Shown here: positions 1-8,435 of the stretch, piece after piece
How positions within the stretch are numbered: position 1 is the first letter of the stretch
Layout: the number at the start of each line of letters is the position of its first letter
Source of the DNA: Clostridium intestinale DSM 6191
Lineage (GTDB): Bacteria > Bacillota > Clostridia > Clostridiales > Clostridiaceae
Reading direction: 5' to 3'
Length of the DNA stretch: 64,000 nt
Assembly (NCBI RefSeq): GCF_900130055.1
Contig: NZ_FQXU01000003.1
Coordinates: 151,627 to 215,626, forward strand
Position numbers and translations under genes: made by a program
Notes under the pieces: model-generated
What the model saw: the letters and a program-made list of their open reading frames with translations, nothing else
Told to the model about the DNA's origin: nothing
Databases searched by the model: none

Positions 1-41
1 CAGGAAGATTTGGATAAAATACTTTAAAAGGAGCGAGAATT

Positions 42-698
42 ATGACAAGAACTTCATCAGATTTAAGACTACAAAAATTACATGATGCAATTATAAAAAT
101 GGGCAGCATCGTGGAAAAGCAAATTTTTAATTCAGTGGAAGCATTAAAAAATAAAGACATAAAGTTAGCAAACGAAACAATAAAAAAAGATGATTTAGTT
201 GATGATTTGCAGAAAGAAATAGAAGATGCATGTATAAAGTTTATAGCAACTGAGCAGCCTTTAGCTATAGATTTAAGAAATATATTTACAACTGCTAAGA
301 TAGTTACAGATTTAGAAAGAATGGCAGATCATGCAGTAGATATATGTAAGATTGCAAAGAAGTTAAAAGAAGAAATATATATAAAGGAACTTAAACACAT
401 TAGTGAAATGGCTGAGAAAGTTCAAAATATGATAAAAATATCTATAGATGCTTATGTGGAATCAGATGATATACGAGCACTTGAAATTTGCAAGATGGAT
501 GATGAGGTAGATGACTTATATAAAGCTGTTTTTGAAGAACTACTTCTATTAATGAGTAAAGACCATAATACAATACAACAGTCAGCACAATTCTTATTTG
601 TATGTAAATACTTGGAGAGAATTGCAGACCATGTTACAAACATATGTGAATGGACTATATATCTTAAAACTGGGAAATATGTAGATTTAAATGAATAG
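42..698 (+). CDS. phoU: Phosphate transport regulator PhoU
   Basis: Cytosolic all-helical protein that normally couples the PstSCAB phosphate transporter to the PhoR sensor kinase. The 218 residues match the usual PhoU length and hold two tandem PhoU three-helix repeats. Each carries the metal-binding helix pattern: LERMADHAVDIC near residues 90-101 and YLERIADHVTNICEW near 190-205. A GGAGCGAG ribosome site lies just before the ATG. The gene is probably the last of a pst operon starting left of the window, because a strong terminator follows it at once. Confidence 0.96.
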   Translation: MTRTSSDLRLQKLHDAIIKMGSIVEKQIFNSVEALKNKDIKLANETIKKDDLVDDLQKEIEDACIKFIATEQPLAIDLRNIFTTAKIVTDLERMADHAVDICKIAKKLKEEIYIKELKHISEMAEKVQNMIKISIDAYVESDDIRALEICKMDDEVDDLYKAVFEELLLLMSKDHNTIQQSAQFLFVCKYLERIADHVTNICEWTIYLKTGKYVDLNE

Positions 699-702
699 CT
701 TT

Positions 703-730
703 AAAAAGGGGGCCTAGGCTCCTTTTTTAT
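703..730 (+). terminator. Rho-independent terminator after phoU
   Basis: GC-rich hairpin (AAAAAGG arm, GCC-TA-GGC tip, CCTTTTT arm) running directly into a T tract. It ends the phoU transcript and separates it from the DUF512-der-gpsA operon. Confidence 0.9.
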
Positions 731-793
731 TGACTAAAGTTATTAATTAAGTTAATATTACATAATGAAAGTAAATAATTTAGGAGACTAGAA

Positions 794-2128
794 ATGAAAA
801 ATAAGATTACTAGTGTTGAACCTAATAGTTTGGGAGAAGAACTAGGCATTGAAGTAGGAGATTATTTGGTATCCATAAATGATACTCCGGTTAAAGATAT
901 CATAGATTATAAGTTTTTAATGAATGATGAATATATAAAGGTTGAAATAGAAAAATCCGATGGAGAAGTTTGGATATTAGAAGCAGACAAAGATATTCAA
1001 GAGGATTTAGGTGTGGACTTTGAGAGCTCTATTATGGATAAAGCAAAAAGCTGCTCTAATAAATGTATATTTTGTTTTATAGATCAACTTCCTGGAGGAA
1101 TGAGAGATACACTTTATTTTAAAGATGATGATTCTAGATTATCTTTTTTACAAGGAAACTTTGTAACTCTCACTAATATGAAGGAAGAAGATATAGATAG
1201 AATTATAAGCTACAGAATAAGTCCTATAAATGTTAGCGTACATACAACTGATCCAAAGTTAAGAGTTCAGATGCTTAATAATAGGTTTGCTGGAAATCTT
1301 TATGATAGATTAAAAAGATTAGCAGAAGCTGAAATTGAGATTAATGCTCAAATAGTTGTAGTGCCTGGAATTAACAATGGAGAAGAACTTAAAAGGACAG
1401 TTGAAGACTTATATAAACTTTATCCTTCAGTTCAAAATGTGGCAGCTGTACCAATAGGAATAACAAAACATAGAAAAGGCTTAAAAGAGCTTGAGATTTT
1501 TAGCAAGGATACAGCTAAAAAAGAAATAGAGGATTTAAAGAAGCTTCAACAAAAGTATATAAAGGAGATAGGAGCTCCTTTTGTTAGACTTTCAGATGAA
1601 TTTTATGTTTTAGCAGAGATGGATCTTCCAGGTGAAGATTTTTATGGAGAATATGATCAGCTAGAAGACGGAATTGGAATGATTACCTTATTTAGAAAAT
1701 ATATTAAAGATTCGCTTAATTACTTAAGCAATAAAAATAAAGGGAGTTTTACAATTGCATCTGGAGTATCTGCATACAAAGAACTTTTATGGGCAAGTGA
1801 AGTTATTAAGGAAGCTAATCCTAATATAATTTTAGACGTTTATGAAATTAAGAATTACTTCTTTGGAGAAACTATTACAGTTGCAGGACTTCTTACTGGA
1901 AAAGATATTATAGAACAATTAAAGGGCAAGATAAAAACTGACTATTTAATTTTATCTAGTAATATGTTTAGAAAAGGTTATGAACTTTCAAATTCAAAAG
2001 AACAAATAATGCTTGATGATATGAAAATAATAGATATTGAAAAAGCATTAAATATAAAAGTTATAGTTGTCGATTATACTGGTGAAGATTTAATTGACAA
2101 GATTAATACGCATTTACAGGAGGAATAA
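794..2128 (+). CDS. DUF512 family protein with PDZ domain and radical-SAM-like Fe-S motif
   Basis: 444 residues. The N-terminal ~65 residues form a PDZ-like domain. A CSNKCIFC cysteine cluster (C-x3-C-x2-C) near residues 87-94 follows, the [4Fe-4S]-binding pattern of radical SAM enzymes. The C-terminal half is the DUF512 region. The family is widespread in clostridia and cyanobacteria, and I know of no firmly assigned reaction. The stop lies four bases before the der start, so the two are co-transcribed. AGGAGA precedes the ATG. Fe-S binding is inferred from the motif. Confidence 0.9.
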   Translation: MKNKITSVEPNSLGEELGIEVGDYLVSINDTPVKDIIDYKFLMNDEYIKVEIEKSDGEVWILEADKDIQEDLGVDFESSIMDKAKSCSNKCIFCFIDQLPGGMRDTLYFKDDDSRLSFLQGNFVTLTNMKEEDIDRIISYRISPINVSVHTTDPKLRVQMLNNRFAGNLYDRLKRLAEAEIEINAQIVVVPGINNGEELKRTVEDLYKLYPSVQNVAAVPIGITKHRKGLKELEIFSKDTAKKEIEDLKKLQQKYIKEIGAPFVRLSDEFYVLAEMDLPGEDFYGEYDQLEDGIGMITLFRKYIKDSLNYLSNKNKGSFTIASGVSAYKELLWASEVIKEANPNIILDVYEIKNYFFGETITVAGLLTGKDIIEQLKGKIKTDYLILSSNMFRKGYELSNSKEQIMLDDMKIIDIEKALNIKVIVVDYTGEDLIDKINTHLQEE

Positions 2129-2131
2129 AAG

Positions 2132-3448
2132 ATGGGAAAGCCTATAGTTGCTATAGTTGGTAGACCTAATGTTGGGAAATCAACCCTATTTAATAAATTA
2201 GCAGGAAAAAGAATATCCATAGTACAAGATACTCCAGGAGTAACTAGAGATAGAGTTTATGCAGAAGCAGAGTGGCTTAATTATAATTTTACAATGATTG
2301 ATACAGGTGGTATAGAACCTGAAAATCAAGATATAATAGTTAAGCAAATGAGAAGACAGGCGCAAATTGCTATTGAAACAGCAGATGTTATAGTTTTTAT
2401 AGTTGATGGTAAAGAAGGATTAACTGGTGCAGATAATGAAGTTTCGCAAATGCTTAGAAAAAGCAAAAAGCCAGTAGTTCTAGTTGTTAATAAGGTAGAT
2501 TCTCTCAAAGAAGAAGATAATGCTTGGGAGTTCTATAATTTAGGAATAGGTGACCCTATTACTATATCAGCGTCTCAAGGTTTAGGTTTAGGAGATATGC
2601 TTGACAGAGTAGTAGAGCACTTTAAAGAATTAGGAAATCAAGACGAAGATGAAGATTACATTAAAATCGCCATGATAGGTAAACCTAATGTAGGAAAATC
2701 CTCTTTAATAAATAAGCTTTTAGGTGAAGATAGAGTAATAGTTTCAGATATACCAGGAACTACTAGAGACGCTATAGATAGCTACTTAGAAACAGAAGAT
2801 GGGAAATTTATACTTATAGATACAGCTGGGCTTAGAAGAAAGAGTAAAGTAAAAGAAGAAATAGAAAGATACTCAGTTATAAGAACCTATGCAGCTGTTG
2901 AGCGTGCAGACGTGTGTATACTTATGGTAGATGCTCAAGAAGGTGTAACAGATCAAGATGAAAAAATCATTGGGTATGCACATGAACTTAACAAAGCTAT
3001 TATGGTAATAGTTAATAAATGGGATCTTATAGAAAAAGATGATAAAACTATGAATTTATATCAAAAAGATTTAATGGCAAAATTAAACTTTATGCCATAT
3101 GCTAACTACTTATTTATATCAGCTTTATCAGGTCAAAGAGTTCATAAAGTATTAGAAGTAGCTAAATATTGTTATGCTAACTACTCTAAGAGAATATCTA
3201 CGGGAATATTAAATGAGGTTATTAATAAAGCAGTATTAATGAAAGAACCTCCAGTAGTGGGACTTAAAAGATTAAAAATATTTTATGCAACTCAAGTTGC
3301 TACAAAACCACCAAAGTTCTTATTCTTTGTTAATGATAGAAATGCATCACATTTTTCTTATGAGAGATATTTAGAAAATCAGCTTAGAGAAAGTTTTGAC
3401 TTTAAAGGGACTGGTATAGATATTGAGTACAGGGAAAGAAAGGAATAA
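2132..3448 (+). CDS. der: Ribosome biogenesis GTPase Der (EngA)
   Basis: Essential double-GTPase that assists late assembly of the 50S ribosomal subunit. 438 residues, the standard length. The first G domain has GRPNVGKS at 10-17, DTGG and NKVD. The second has [10 protein letters not shown] near 183, DTAG and NKWD. A C-terminal KH-like domain follows. It sits in an operon between the DUF512 gene and gpsA with 3-base gaps, the der-gpsA order also found in Bacillus. AGGAGG precedes the ATG, inside the end of the upstream gene. Confidence 0.98.
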   Translation: MGKPIVAIVGRPNVGKSTLFNKLAGKRISIVQDTPGVTRDRVYAEAEWLNYNFTMIDTGGIEPENQDIIVKQMRRQAQIAIETADVIVFIVDGKEGLTGADNEVSQMLRKSKKPVVLVVNKVDSLKEEDNAWEFYNLGIGDPITISASQGLGLGDMLDRVVEHFKELGNQDEDEDYIKIAMIGKPNVGKSSLINKLLGEDRVIVSDIPGTTRDAIDSYLETEDGKFILIDTAGLRRKSKVKEEIERYSVIRTYAAVERADVCILMVDAQEGVTDQDEKIIGYAHELNKAIMVIVNKWDLIEKDDKTMNLYQKDLMAKLNFMPYANYLFISALSGQRVHKVLEVAKYCYANYSKRISTGILNEVINKAVLMKEPPVVGLKRLKIFYATQVATKPPKFLFFVNDRNASHFSYERYLENQLRESFDFKGTGIDIEYRERKE

Positions 3449-3451
3449 GGG

Positions 3452-4444
3452 ATGAATAAAGTTGCTTTTTTAGGTGGGGGTAGTTTTGGAACAGCCCTTG
3501 CGGTATTAATAGCTAATAAGGGATATGAAGTTAACTTTTGGCTTAGAGATGAAGTTCAAGCTAAAGAAATTAATGAACATAGAAGAAATATAAAATACTT
3601 AAAAGATATTATTATACCTGAAAATGTAACAGCTACAGCTGACCTTGAAACTGCACTAGAAGGAGTTAAATATATAGTTCTTACTATACCTTCTTTTGCT
3701 GTTAGAGAAATGTGTGAGAGAATAAAACCACTTTTAAAAGAGGACCAATTAATTGTTTCCTTAGCAAAAGGAATAGAAGAACATAGTAACTTAAGGTTAT
3801 CAGAAGTTATAGAAGAAACTTTAAATCACTCACCAGTAATACTATCAGGGCCTTCTCATGCAGAAGAGGTAGCTCAAGGTATTCCAACGACTATAGTATC
3901 GACAAGCAAAGATATGAAGTTAGCTGAAGAGGTTCAAGAATTATTTATGACACCAGACTTAAGAGTTTATACAAATGATGATTTAGTTGGTGTTGAAGTT
4001 GGAGGAGCAGTTAAAAATATAATAGCTGTTGCTGCAGGGATTCTTGATGCTATAGGATATGGTGATAATACAAGAGCTGCATTGATTACTAGAGGTATGA
4101 AAGAGATTTCTAGAATAGGCAAAAGCCTAGGTGGAAAAGAAGAAACTTTTTATGGGCTTACTGGTATGGGAGACTTAATAGTTACCTGTACATCCATGCA
4201 TTCTAGAAATAGAAGAGCTGGAATATTAATAGGTAAAGGCCTGACTCTAGATGAAACATTAAAGGAAATTGGAATGGTTGTTGAGGGCGTTAAAGCTTGC
4301 AAAGCCTTTTATGATTTGAAAGAACATCTGCATGTATCTATGCCTATAACAGACTTGTTATATAATGTTCTTTTTAAAGGAGAAGATCCTGTAAGAGGAA
4401 TTCAAGAGTTGATGTTAAGAGATAAAAAAAGTGAAAAGTTTTAA
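3452..4444 (+). CDS. gpsA: Glycerol-3-phosphate dehydrogenase [NAD(P)+]
   Basis: Reduces dihydroxyacetone phosphate to sn-glycerol 3-phosphate, the backbone for membrane phospholipids. 330 residues, normal length. The N-terminal Rossmann motif GGGSFGTA lies at residues 8-15. The conserved GPSHAEEV and the catalytic-lysine segment [12 protein letters not shown] are present, as is the C-terminal [10 protein letters not shown] signature. It starts 3 bases after der and is the last gene of that operon, ended by a hairpin at 4450. Confidence 0.98.
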   Translation: MNKVAFLGGGSFGTALAVLIANKGYEVNFWLRDEVQAKEINEHRRNIKYLKDIIIPENVTATADLETALEGVKYIVLTIPSFAVREMCERIKPLLKEDQLIVSLAKGIEEHSNLRLSEVIEETLNHSPVILSGPSHAEEVAQGIPTTIVSTSKDMKLAEEVQELFMTPDLRVYTNDDLVGVEVGGAVKNIIAVAAGILDAIGYGDNTRAALITRGMKEISRIGKSLGGKEETFYGLTGMGDLIVTCTSMHSRNRRAGILIGKGLTLDETLKEIGMVVEGVKACKAFYDLKEHLHVSMPITDLLYNVLFKGEDPVRGIQELMLRDKKSEKF

Positions 4445-4449
4445 TTAAA

Positions 4450-4497
4450 GAAACGTTGTAAAGTAATTAATAAATTATTTTGCAACGTTTTTATTTT
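4450..4497 (+). terminator. Terminator after gpsA
   Basis: AAACGTTG-type arm and its complement CAACGTTT enclose an AT-rich loop and run into TTTTATTTT. It closes the DUF512-der-gpsA operon. The remaining 217 bases before spoIVA are AT-rich with no other feature I can support. Confidence 0.8.
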
Positions 4498-4714
4498 ATG
4501 AAGAAAATATATTTTTTCTTATGTAACGATTTCAAGTGTATATTTTGGATAGGATACAAATATCTTATAATAAGTAGAATTTCAGAAATATATATTATTA
4601 GAAATACTCGTAAATGATGATTAAAAAAGATAAACTAAATCCCAAAATTTCAGTATACTTTTATAAATTATCTAATATATATATATTGTCAATAATATTA
4701 TTAGGAGGATTATC

Positions 4715-6193
4715 TTGGAAGATTATAATATCTATAAAGATATAGCGGAAAGAACCCAAGGAGATATTTATGTTGGGGTTGTAGGACCTGTAAGAACTGG
4801 TAAATCAACATTTATAAAAAGATTTATGGATCTTATGGTAATACCGAACATAGAAAATTCTTATAAAAAAGAAAGAGCAAAGGATGAATTACCACAAAGT
4901 GGATCAGGAAAAACAATCCATACTACTGAACCTAAATTTGTACCTAACGAAGCAGTAGAAATATCCTTAGAGGAGGAATTGAAACTAAAAGTCAGACTTG
5001 TAGATTGTGTTGGATATATAGTTAAAGGAGCTTTAGGCTATATAGAAGAAAACAATCCTAAAATGGTAAATACACCATGGTTTGATTATGAGATTCCTTT
5101 TGAAGATGCTGCTGAGATAGGAACAAGAAAGGTTATAACAGATCATTCAACAATAGGTCTTGTAGTAACTACAGATGGATCTATCACAGGAATACAAAGA
5201 GAAGACTACGTAGAGGCTGAAGAAAGGGTTATAGGAGAATTAAAATCTATAAATAAACCATTTATAGTAATATTAAATACAAATAATCCTAATGCTACAG
5301 AAACAATGGAATTAAAGAAAAGCATGGAATTAAAGTATAATGTATCAGTTGAAATAATGGATGTACAAAAAATGGATGAAGGATCCATACAAAAATTATT
5401 CAAAAAAGTACTTAAAGAGTTCCCTGTAAAAGAAATAAACATAGATATGCCTGAGTGGATAGAAAAATTAGAAGGTTCTCATTGGTTAAAATCTAATTTT
5501 ATAAACATAGTAAAATCAATGTGTGAGAACATATTTAAAGTCAGAGATATAAAAGAATGCCTAAATAATAATTCTGGAGAAGATATCTTTGCACAATCAG
5601 AAGTTACTGAAATGAATTTAGGAAATGGTACAGCTAGAATTAATATGAAGCCTAAGGATGGAATATTCTATAAAATTCTAAGCGAACTATGTGATACAGA
5701 AATAGCATCTGAATCACACCTTATAGATTTAGTAAAAGACCTTCACCATGCAAAAGTTGAATACGACAAAGTATCAATAGCATTACAAGATGTTAAAGAT
5801 ACAGGTTATGGATTAGTAGCTCCTCAGCTTTCAGAAATGAAATTTGAAGAACCTGAAATAGTTAAACATGGTTCTAAATATGGAATAAAACTAAAAGCTA
5901 GTGCACCTAGCCTACATTTAATAAAAGCAGATATAGAAACTGAAATATCTCCTATCATGGGAACTGAAAAAGAAACAGAAGAATTAATGAAATCATTACT
6001 TAACCAATTTGAAAATGATCCATCAAAACTATGGCAGAGTAATATGTTTGGAAAGTCTTTAGAAGTATTAGTAAAAGAAGGACTTCAAAACAAGTTATAT
6101 AAGATGCCAGAAGATGTACAAGTAAAAATACAAAAAACACTTCAAAAAATTATTAATGAAGGTAATGGCGGATTAATCTGCATAATTCTATAG
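4715..6193 (+). CDS. spoIVA: Stage IV sporulation protein A (spore coat morphogenetic ATPase)
   Basis: Mother-cell ATPase that polymerises on the forespore surface to form the coat basement layer and is needed for cortex formation. 492 residues, the family length. A Walker A motif GPVRTGKS lies at 24-31, followed by the typical N-terminal TRAFAC-like ATPase domain, a middle domain and a conserved C-terminus. The start is TTG, seven bases after GGAGG, which gives the MEDYNIYKDI N-terminus usual for clostridia. It is monocistronic by its long upstream gap. A sigma-E promoter is expected, but I could not place one with confidence. Confidence 0.97.
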   Translation: MEDYNIYKDIAERTQGDIYVGVVGPVRTGKSTFIKRFMDLMVIPNIENSYKKERAKDELPQSGSGKTIHTTEPKFVPNEAVEISLEEELKLKVRLVDCVGYIVKGALGYIEENNPKMVNTPWFDYEIPFEDAAEIGTRKVITDHSTIGLVVTTDGSITGIQREDYVEAEERVIGELKSINKPFIVILNTNNPNATETMELKKSMELKYNVSVEIMDVQKMDEGSIQKLFKKVLKEFPVKEINIDMPEWIEKLEGSHWLKSNFINIVKSMCENIFKVRDIKECLNNNSGEDIFAQSEVTEMNLGNGTARINMKPKDGIFYKILSELCDTEIASESHLIDLVKDLHHAKVEYDKVSIALQDVKDTGYGLVAPQLSEMKFEEPEIVKHGSKYGIKLKASAPSLHLIKADIETEISPIMGTEKETEELMKSLLNQFENDPSKLWQSNMFGKSLEVLVKEGLQNKLYKMPEDVQVKIQKTLQKIINEGNGGLICIIL

Positions 6194-6197
6194 TTTG

Positions 6198-6256
6198 AAA
6201 TTTGACCACAATATTTCTAAATAAATATTTAAGAAGTAATGTGGTTAAATTTATTT
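6198..6256 (+). terminator. Long inverted repeat after spoIVA
   Basis: AAATTTGACCACA (6198-6210) pairs with TGTGGTTAAATTT (6240-6252) except at one position. The interior is an AT-rich second stem. The T tract is short, so this is probably the spoIVA terminator but not a strong one. Confidence 0.6.
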
Positions 6257-6316
6257 GCGGTTATAAATTGCTTTCAGAAATATGGATATGATAATTAAAA
6301 TTAAGGGGGAAATACT

Positions 6317-6433
6317 ATGCCTGATAAAGGAAAAAGTAAAAGTGGCTCAACTAAAAAGCCAAAAGCAAATAAAAATAATAAAGCAGGTACCAGCTCCAAA
6401 ACTACTTCATCCGATAAAAAGAAAAAGAAATAG
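6317..6433 (+). CDS. Small Lys/Ser-rich basic protein, 38 aa
   Basis: Short ORF beginning MPDKGKSKSG and ending in a run of lysines. It is preceded by AAGGGGGA at a good distance. It is very basic, low in complexity and has no hydrophobic segment. It sits between spoIVA and the tRNA gene, so it is host rather than prophage. Function unknown; such a peptide could bind nucleic acid, but nothing in the sequence proves that. Confidence 0.55.
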   Translation: MPDKGKSKSGSTKKPKANKNNKAGTSSKTTSSDKKKKK

Positions 6434-6488
6434 ATAAAAATGTGAACATTGCGCTAAACCATAACTTGTTATATAATAATATTTAATT

Positions 6489-6565
6489 TCTGGGTATAGC
6501 GCAGATGGTAGCGTACAAGACTGGGGGTCTTGGGGTCGCGGGTTCAAGTCCCGCTACTCAGACCA
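6489..6565 (+). tRNA. tRNA-Pro (anticodon GGG)
   Basis: 77-nt cloverleaf with encoded CCA. The acceptor TCTGGGT pairs with ACTCAGA with one G-T pair. The anticodon stem CAAGA/TCTTG encloses CTGGGGG, giving anticodon GGG for proline. The T-arm has GGTTCAAGTCC. The 3' half from base 6528 is the prophage attachment core. Integration leaves this left copy of the tRNA complete. Confidence 0.95.
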
Positions 6566-6569
6566 AAAT
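6528..6569 (+). repeat. attL core (left copy of prophage attachment site)
   Basis: 42 bases identical to 46696-46737. It covers the anticodon-loop 3' side, T-arm, acceptor 3' strand and CCA of tRNA-Pro plus four bases. Similarity continues to 6628 (101 bases, two mismatches: 6570 and one in the terminator loop). Just inside, TTTGTGGCC is directly repeated (about 6630-6650) before the integrase stop, a plausible arm-type integrase site. Confidence 0.93.
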
Positions 6570-6575
6570 GAGATT

Positions 6576-6616
6576 AAAACCCTGTAAACATGAGTGTTTG
6601 CAGGGTTTATGTTTTT
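6576..6616 (+). terminator. tRNA-Pro terminator
   Basis: AAACCCTGTAAACA pairs with TGTTTGCAGGGTTT around a 4-base loop, then a T-rich tail. The same hairpin is duplicated with one loop change after attR (from 46744), because it lies within the 101-bp repeat. Confidence 0.85.
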
Positions 6617-6662
6617 GTGGGAAATATGGGTTTGTGGCCAATTTGTGGCCGAAGTAAAAAAT

Positions 6663-7772
6663 TTAGTCAAAAATATCTTCAAGTTTACGTACAGCTTCAA
6701 GCTGCATATTAGGAAGAACATGAGAGTAGATATCTAAAGTCATACTGATATTTGCATGCCCCAAACGTTCACTAACTATTTTAGAATGAGTACCTTGCTG
6801 CAATAGTAGAGTAGCATGAGTATGCCTTAAATCATGGAATCTTATTTTCTTAAAATTATATTGTTTAATCAACTTCTGAAAAGTCTTAGACACATAATCA
6901 GGAAGCATATGGCGACCATCTTCTAACCAACAGCATACATAATCATATTGGATTTTATTTTCAGTTTTTAAAAGTAACTGCTTTTTCTTTAAAGCATTAA
7001 GTTCCTTAACAGTTGAATCCATAAGAGCTATGGTTCTAATGGAGCTTGAAGTCTTAGGTCTTTTTATGATAATCTCATTCTTTATATAGCTTAAGCTATT
7101 TCTAACAGCCAAGGATTTACCAGGAATATTAATGTTATCCCATCTTAAGGCTAATATCTCACCTAATCTCATCCCAGTTTGAAGAGCCAGTAATACTGGT
7201 ATGTATATATTATGTTCCTTAATAAGTTCCAAGAATAAATTAGCTTCTTCACCATCCCAAACAGTAAAATCAACTTTATTGGCTCTAGGAGGCTTTACAG
7301 CACTAGTAGGTATAGAAGTTACTAACTTCAATGAATACGCATTCTTATAAGACGTATGGAACATTCTGTGAACTTTTAATATGGTAGTTGAAGATAGATT
7401 AGTTTCTGTTAACAGTTCATTATAGAACTCTTGAATATCAGTAGACTTAAGAGCAGCTAACTTAGTCTTGCCTAGATACTTCTTTATAGTCTTAGCTAAT
7501 TCTCTATATCTCTTAAGAGTAGAAGGAGCTAAATTAGCTTTGCAATAAGTATTAAGCCAATAATCTAGATATTCCTCAACAGTCATCTTAGATTCTTCAA
7601 TAAAAGTTCCTGAATTAACTTTATTGATAACCTTAGCCAGAGCAGCTTCAGCTTCAACTTTAGTTCTAAAACCTCCCTTAGATTTTCTCTTTCTTAGTCC
7701 AGTAACAGGATCTATGCCAACATCAACCCTATAGTACCAGGTATTACTTCTTTTAATCACACTACCTCTCAT
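6663..7772 (-). CDS. int: Prophage integrase, tyrosine recombinase
   Basis: Catalyses integration and excision at the tRNA-Pro site. 369 residues from the chosen ATG (MRGSVIKRS), which has AAGGAGA nine bases upstream. An earlier in-frame ATG at 7793 has no such site. An N-terminal AP2-like arm-binding domain (~1-50), SAM-like core-binding domain (~60-155) and catalytic domain (~170-355) are seen. Catalytic R202 (TGMRLGEI), H313 and R316 (HDLRH), H339 (LGH) and Y349 (DIYSHV) are all present. It overlaps the ImmA gene by 11 bases and its stop is 94 bases from the att core, the usual arrangement. Confidence 0.96.
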   Translation of the reverse strand: MRGSVIKRSNTWYYRVDVGIDPVTGLRKRKSKGGFRTKVEAEAALAKVINKVNSGTFIEESKMTVEEYLDYWLNTYCKANLAPSTLKRYRELAKTIKKYLGKTKLAALKSTDIQEFYNELLTETNLSSTTILKVHRMFHTSYKNAYSLKLVTSIPTSAVKPPRANKVDFTVWDGEEANLFLELIKEHNIYIPVLLALQTGMRLGEILALRWDNINIPGKSLAVRNSLSYIKNEIIIKRPKTSSSIRTIALMDSTVKELNALKKKQLLLKTENKIQYDYVCCWLEDGRHMLPDYVSKTFQKLIKQYNFKKIRFHDLRHTHATLLLQQGTHSKIVSERLGHANISMTLDIYSHVLPNMQLEAVRKLEDIFD

Positions 7773-8274
7773 AATGAACATTCTCCTTATCATAATAAAT
7801 TGATTGATTTATGGAATAGGAGATACCTTCTATATTTAAATTAGGTCTTTCTAAGCGTAAGAAATAAAACCTATCTAACACAAAAGCAGGTGTAACAATA
7901 AAATAGTCTGATAAGTCATCAATAGACCTACAGCCTTTCTTAATAGCTTTTATAAGCTTATCATAGGGCATGATGAATTCAGTAGCCCACTTTCTAGCTA
8001 TTCTTTCTTGTTTTGATCTTTGGATTTTCTCGGAGTAGACAAAGCATTCAGCTGTTAAATCTCCGTAAGATGTGAAATGATGACCCAGTTCCTCAGCGAG
8101 AGTAGAAACCAGTCTTTTAGAATTATTTGAGATAGATTTCCTAATTCCAATAGTAGGTGATAACCCTGGAACCTTAAAATAGATTCCATCCATATAGTAA
8201 TATTTAAATTTTACTTCCTCAACTATTATACCTTCTTCTTCGATTATTTTATATATCTTTTCTAATATTTCCAT
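7762..8274 (-). CDS. ImmA/IrrE-family metallo-endopeptidase
   Basis: 170 residues. Proteins of this family cleave the resident phage or ICE repressor to trigger excision (ImmA cleaving ImmR in ICEBs1). The motif at 60-66 is AEELGHH, so the first zinc histidine of HExxH is replaced by Glu, with H65/H66 retained. The downstream segment ERIARKWATEFIMP (90-103) matches the family's second helix with a Glu ligand. Co-transcribed with int. Usually it is adjacent to its Xre repressor; here a 5-kb cargo block separates them. The likely target is the repressor at 13615-13974. Confidence 0.85.
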   Translation of the reverse strand: MEILEKIYKIIEEEGIIVEEVKFKYYYMDGIYFKVPGLSPTIGIRKSISNNSKRLVSTLAEELGHHFTSYGDLTAECFVYSEKIQRSKQERIARKWATEFIMPYDKLIKAIKKGCRSIDDLSDYFIVTPAFVLDRFYFLRLERPNLNIEGISYSINQSIYYDKENVHYER

Positions 8275-8308
8275 ATATCACTACCCCTTTTATCTAAAGT
8301 ATGGAAAT

Positions 8309-8338
8309 ATTATATCATAAATATGAGAACCTATGTTC
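8309..8338 (-). promoter_or_regulatory. Promoter of immA-int with SOS-like (LexA) box
   Basis: On the minus strand a TATAAT -10 lies at 8314-8309. GAACCTATGTTC at 8327-8338 fits GAAC-N4-GTTC, the Gram-positive LexA half-site pattern, and covers the expected -35 region. Repression by host LexA and derepression on DNA damage is an inference. It would suit the SOS-dependent role of ImmA proteases. Confidence 0.55.
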
Positions 8339-8435
8339 TTTTTTAGATGAGTTAGTAGAAGGACGAATATTTATAGGATTATATGTAATAATATGGTACT
8401 ATATGTATATTGATTAATAAATGGGGAGGATAATT

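Noticed and set aside
4500-4714. Sigma-E promoter before spoIVA
   Set aside because: Expected from its biology, but several AT-rich near-matches exist and none fits clearly enough to report.
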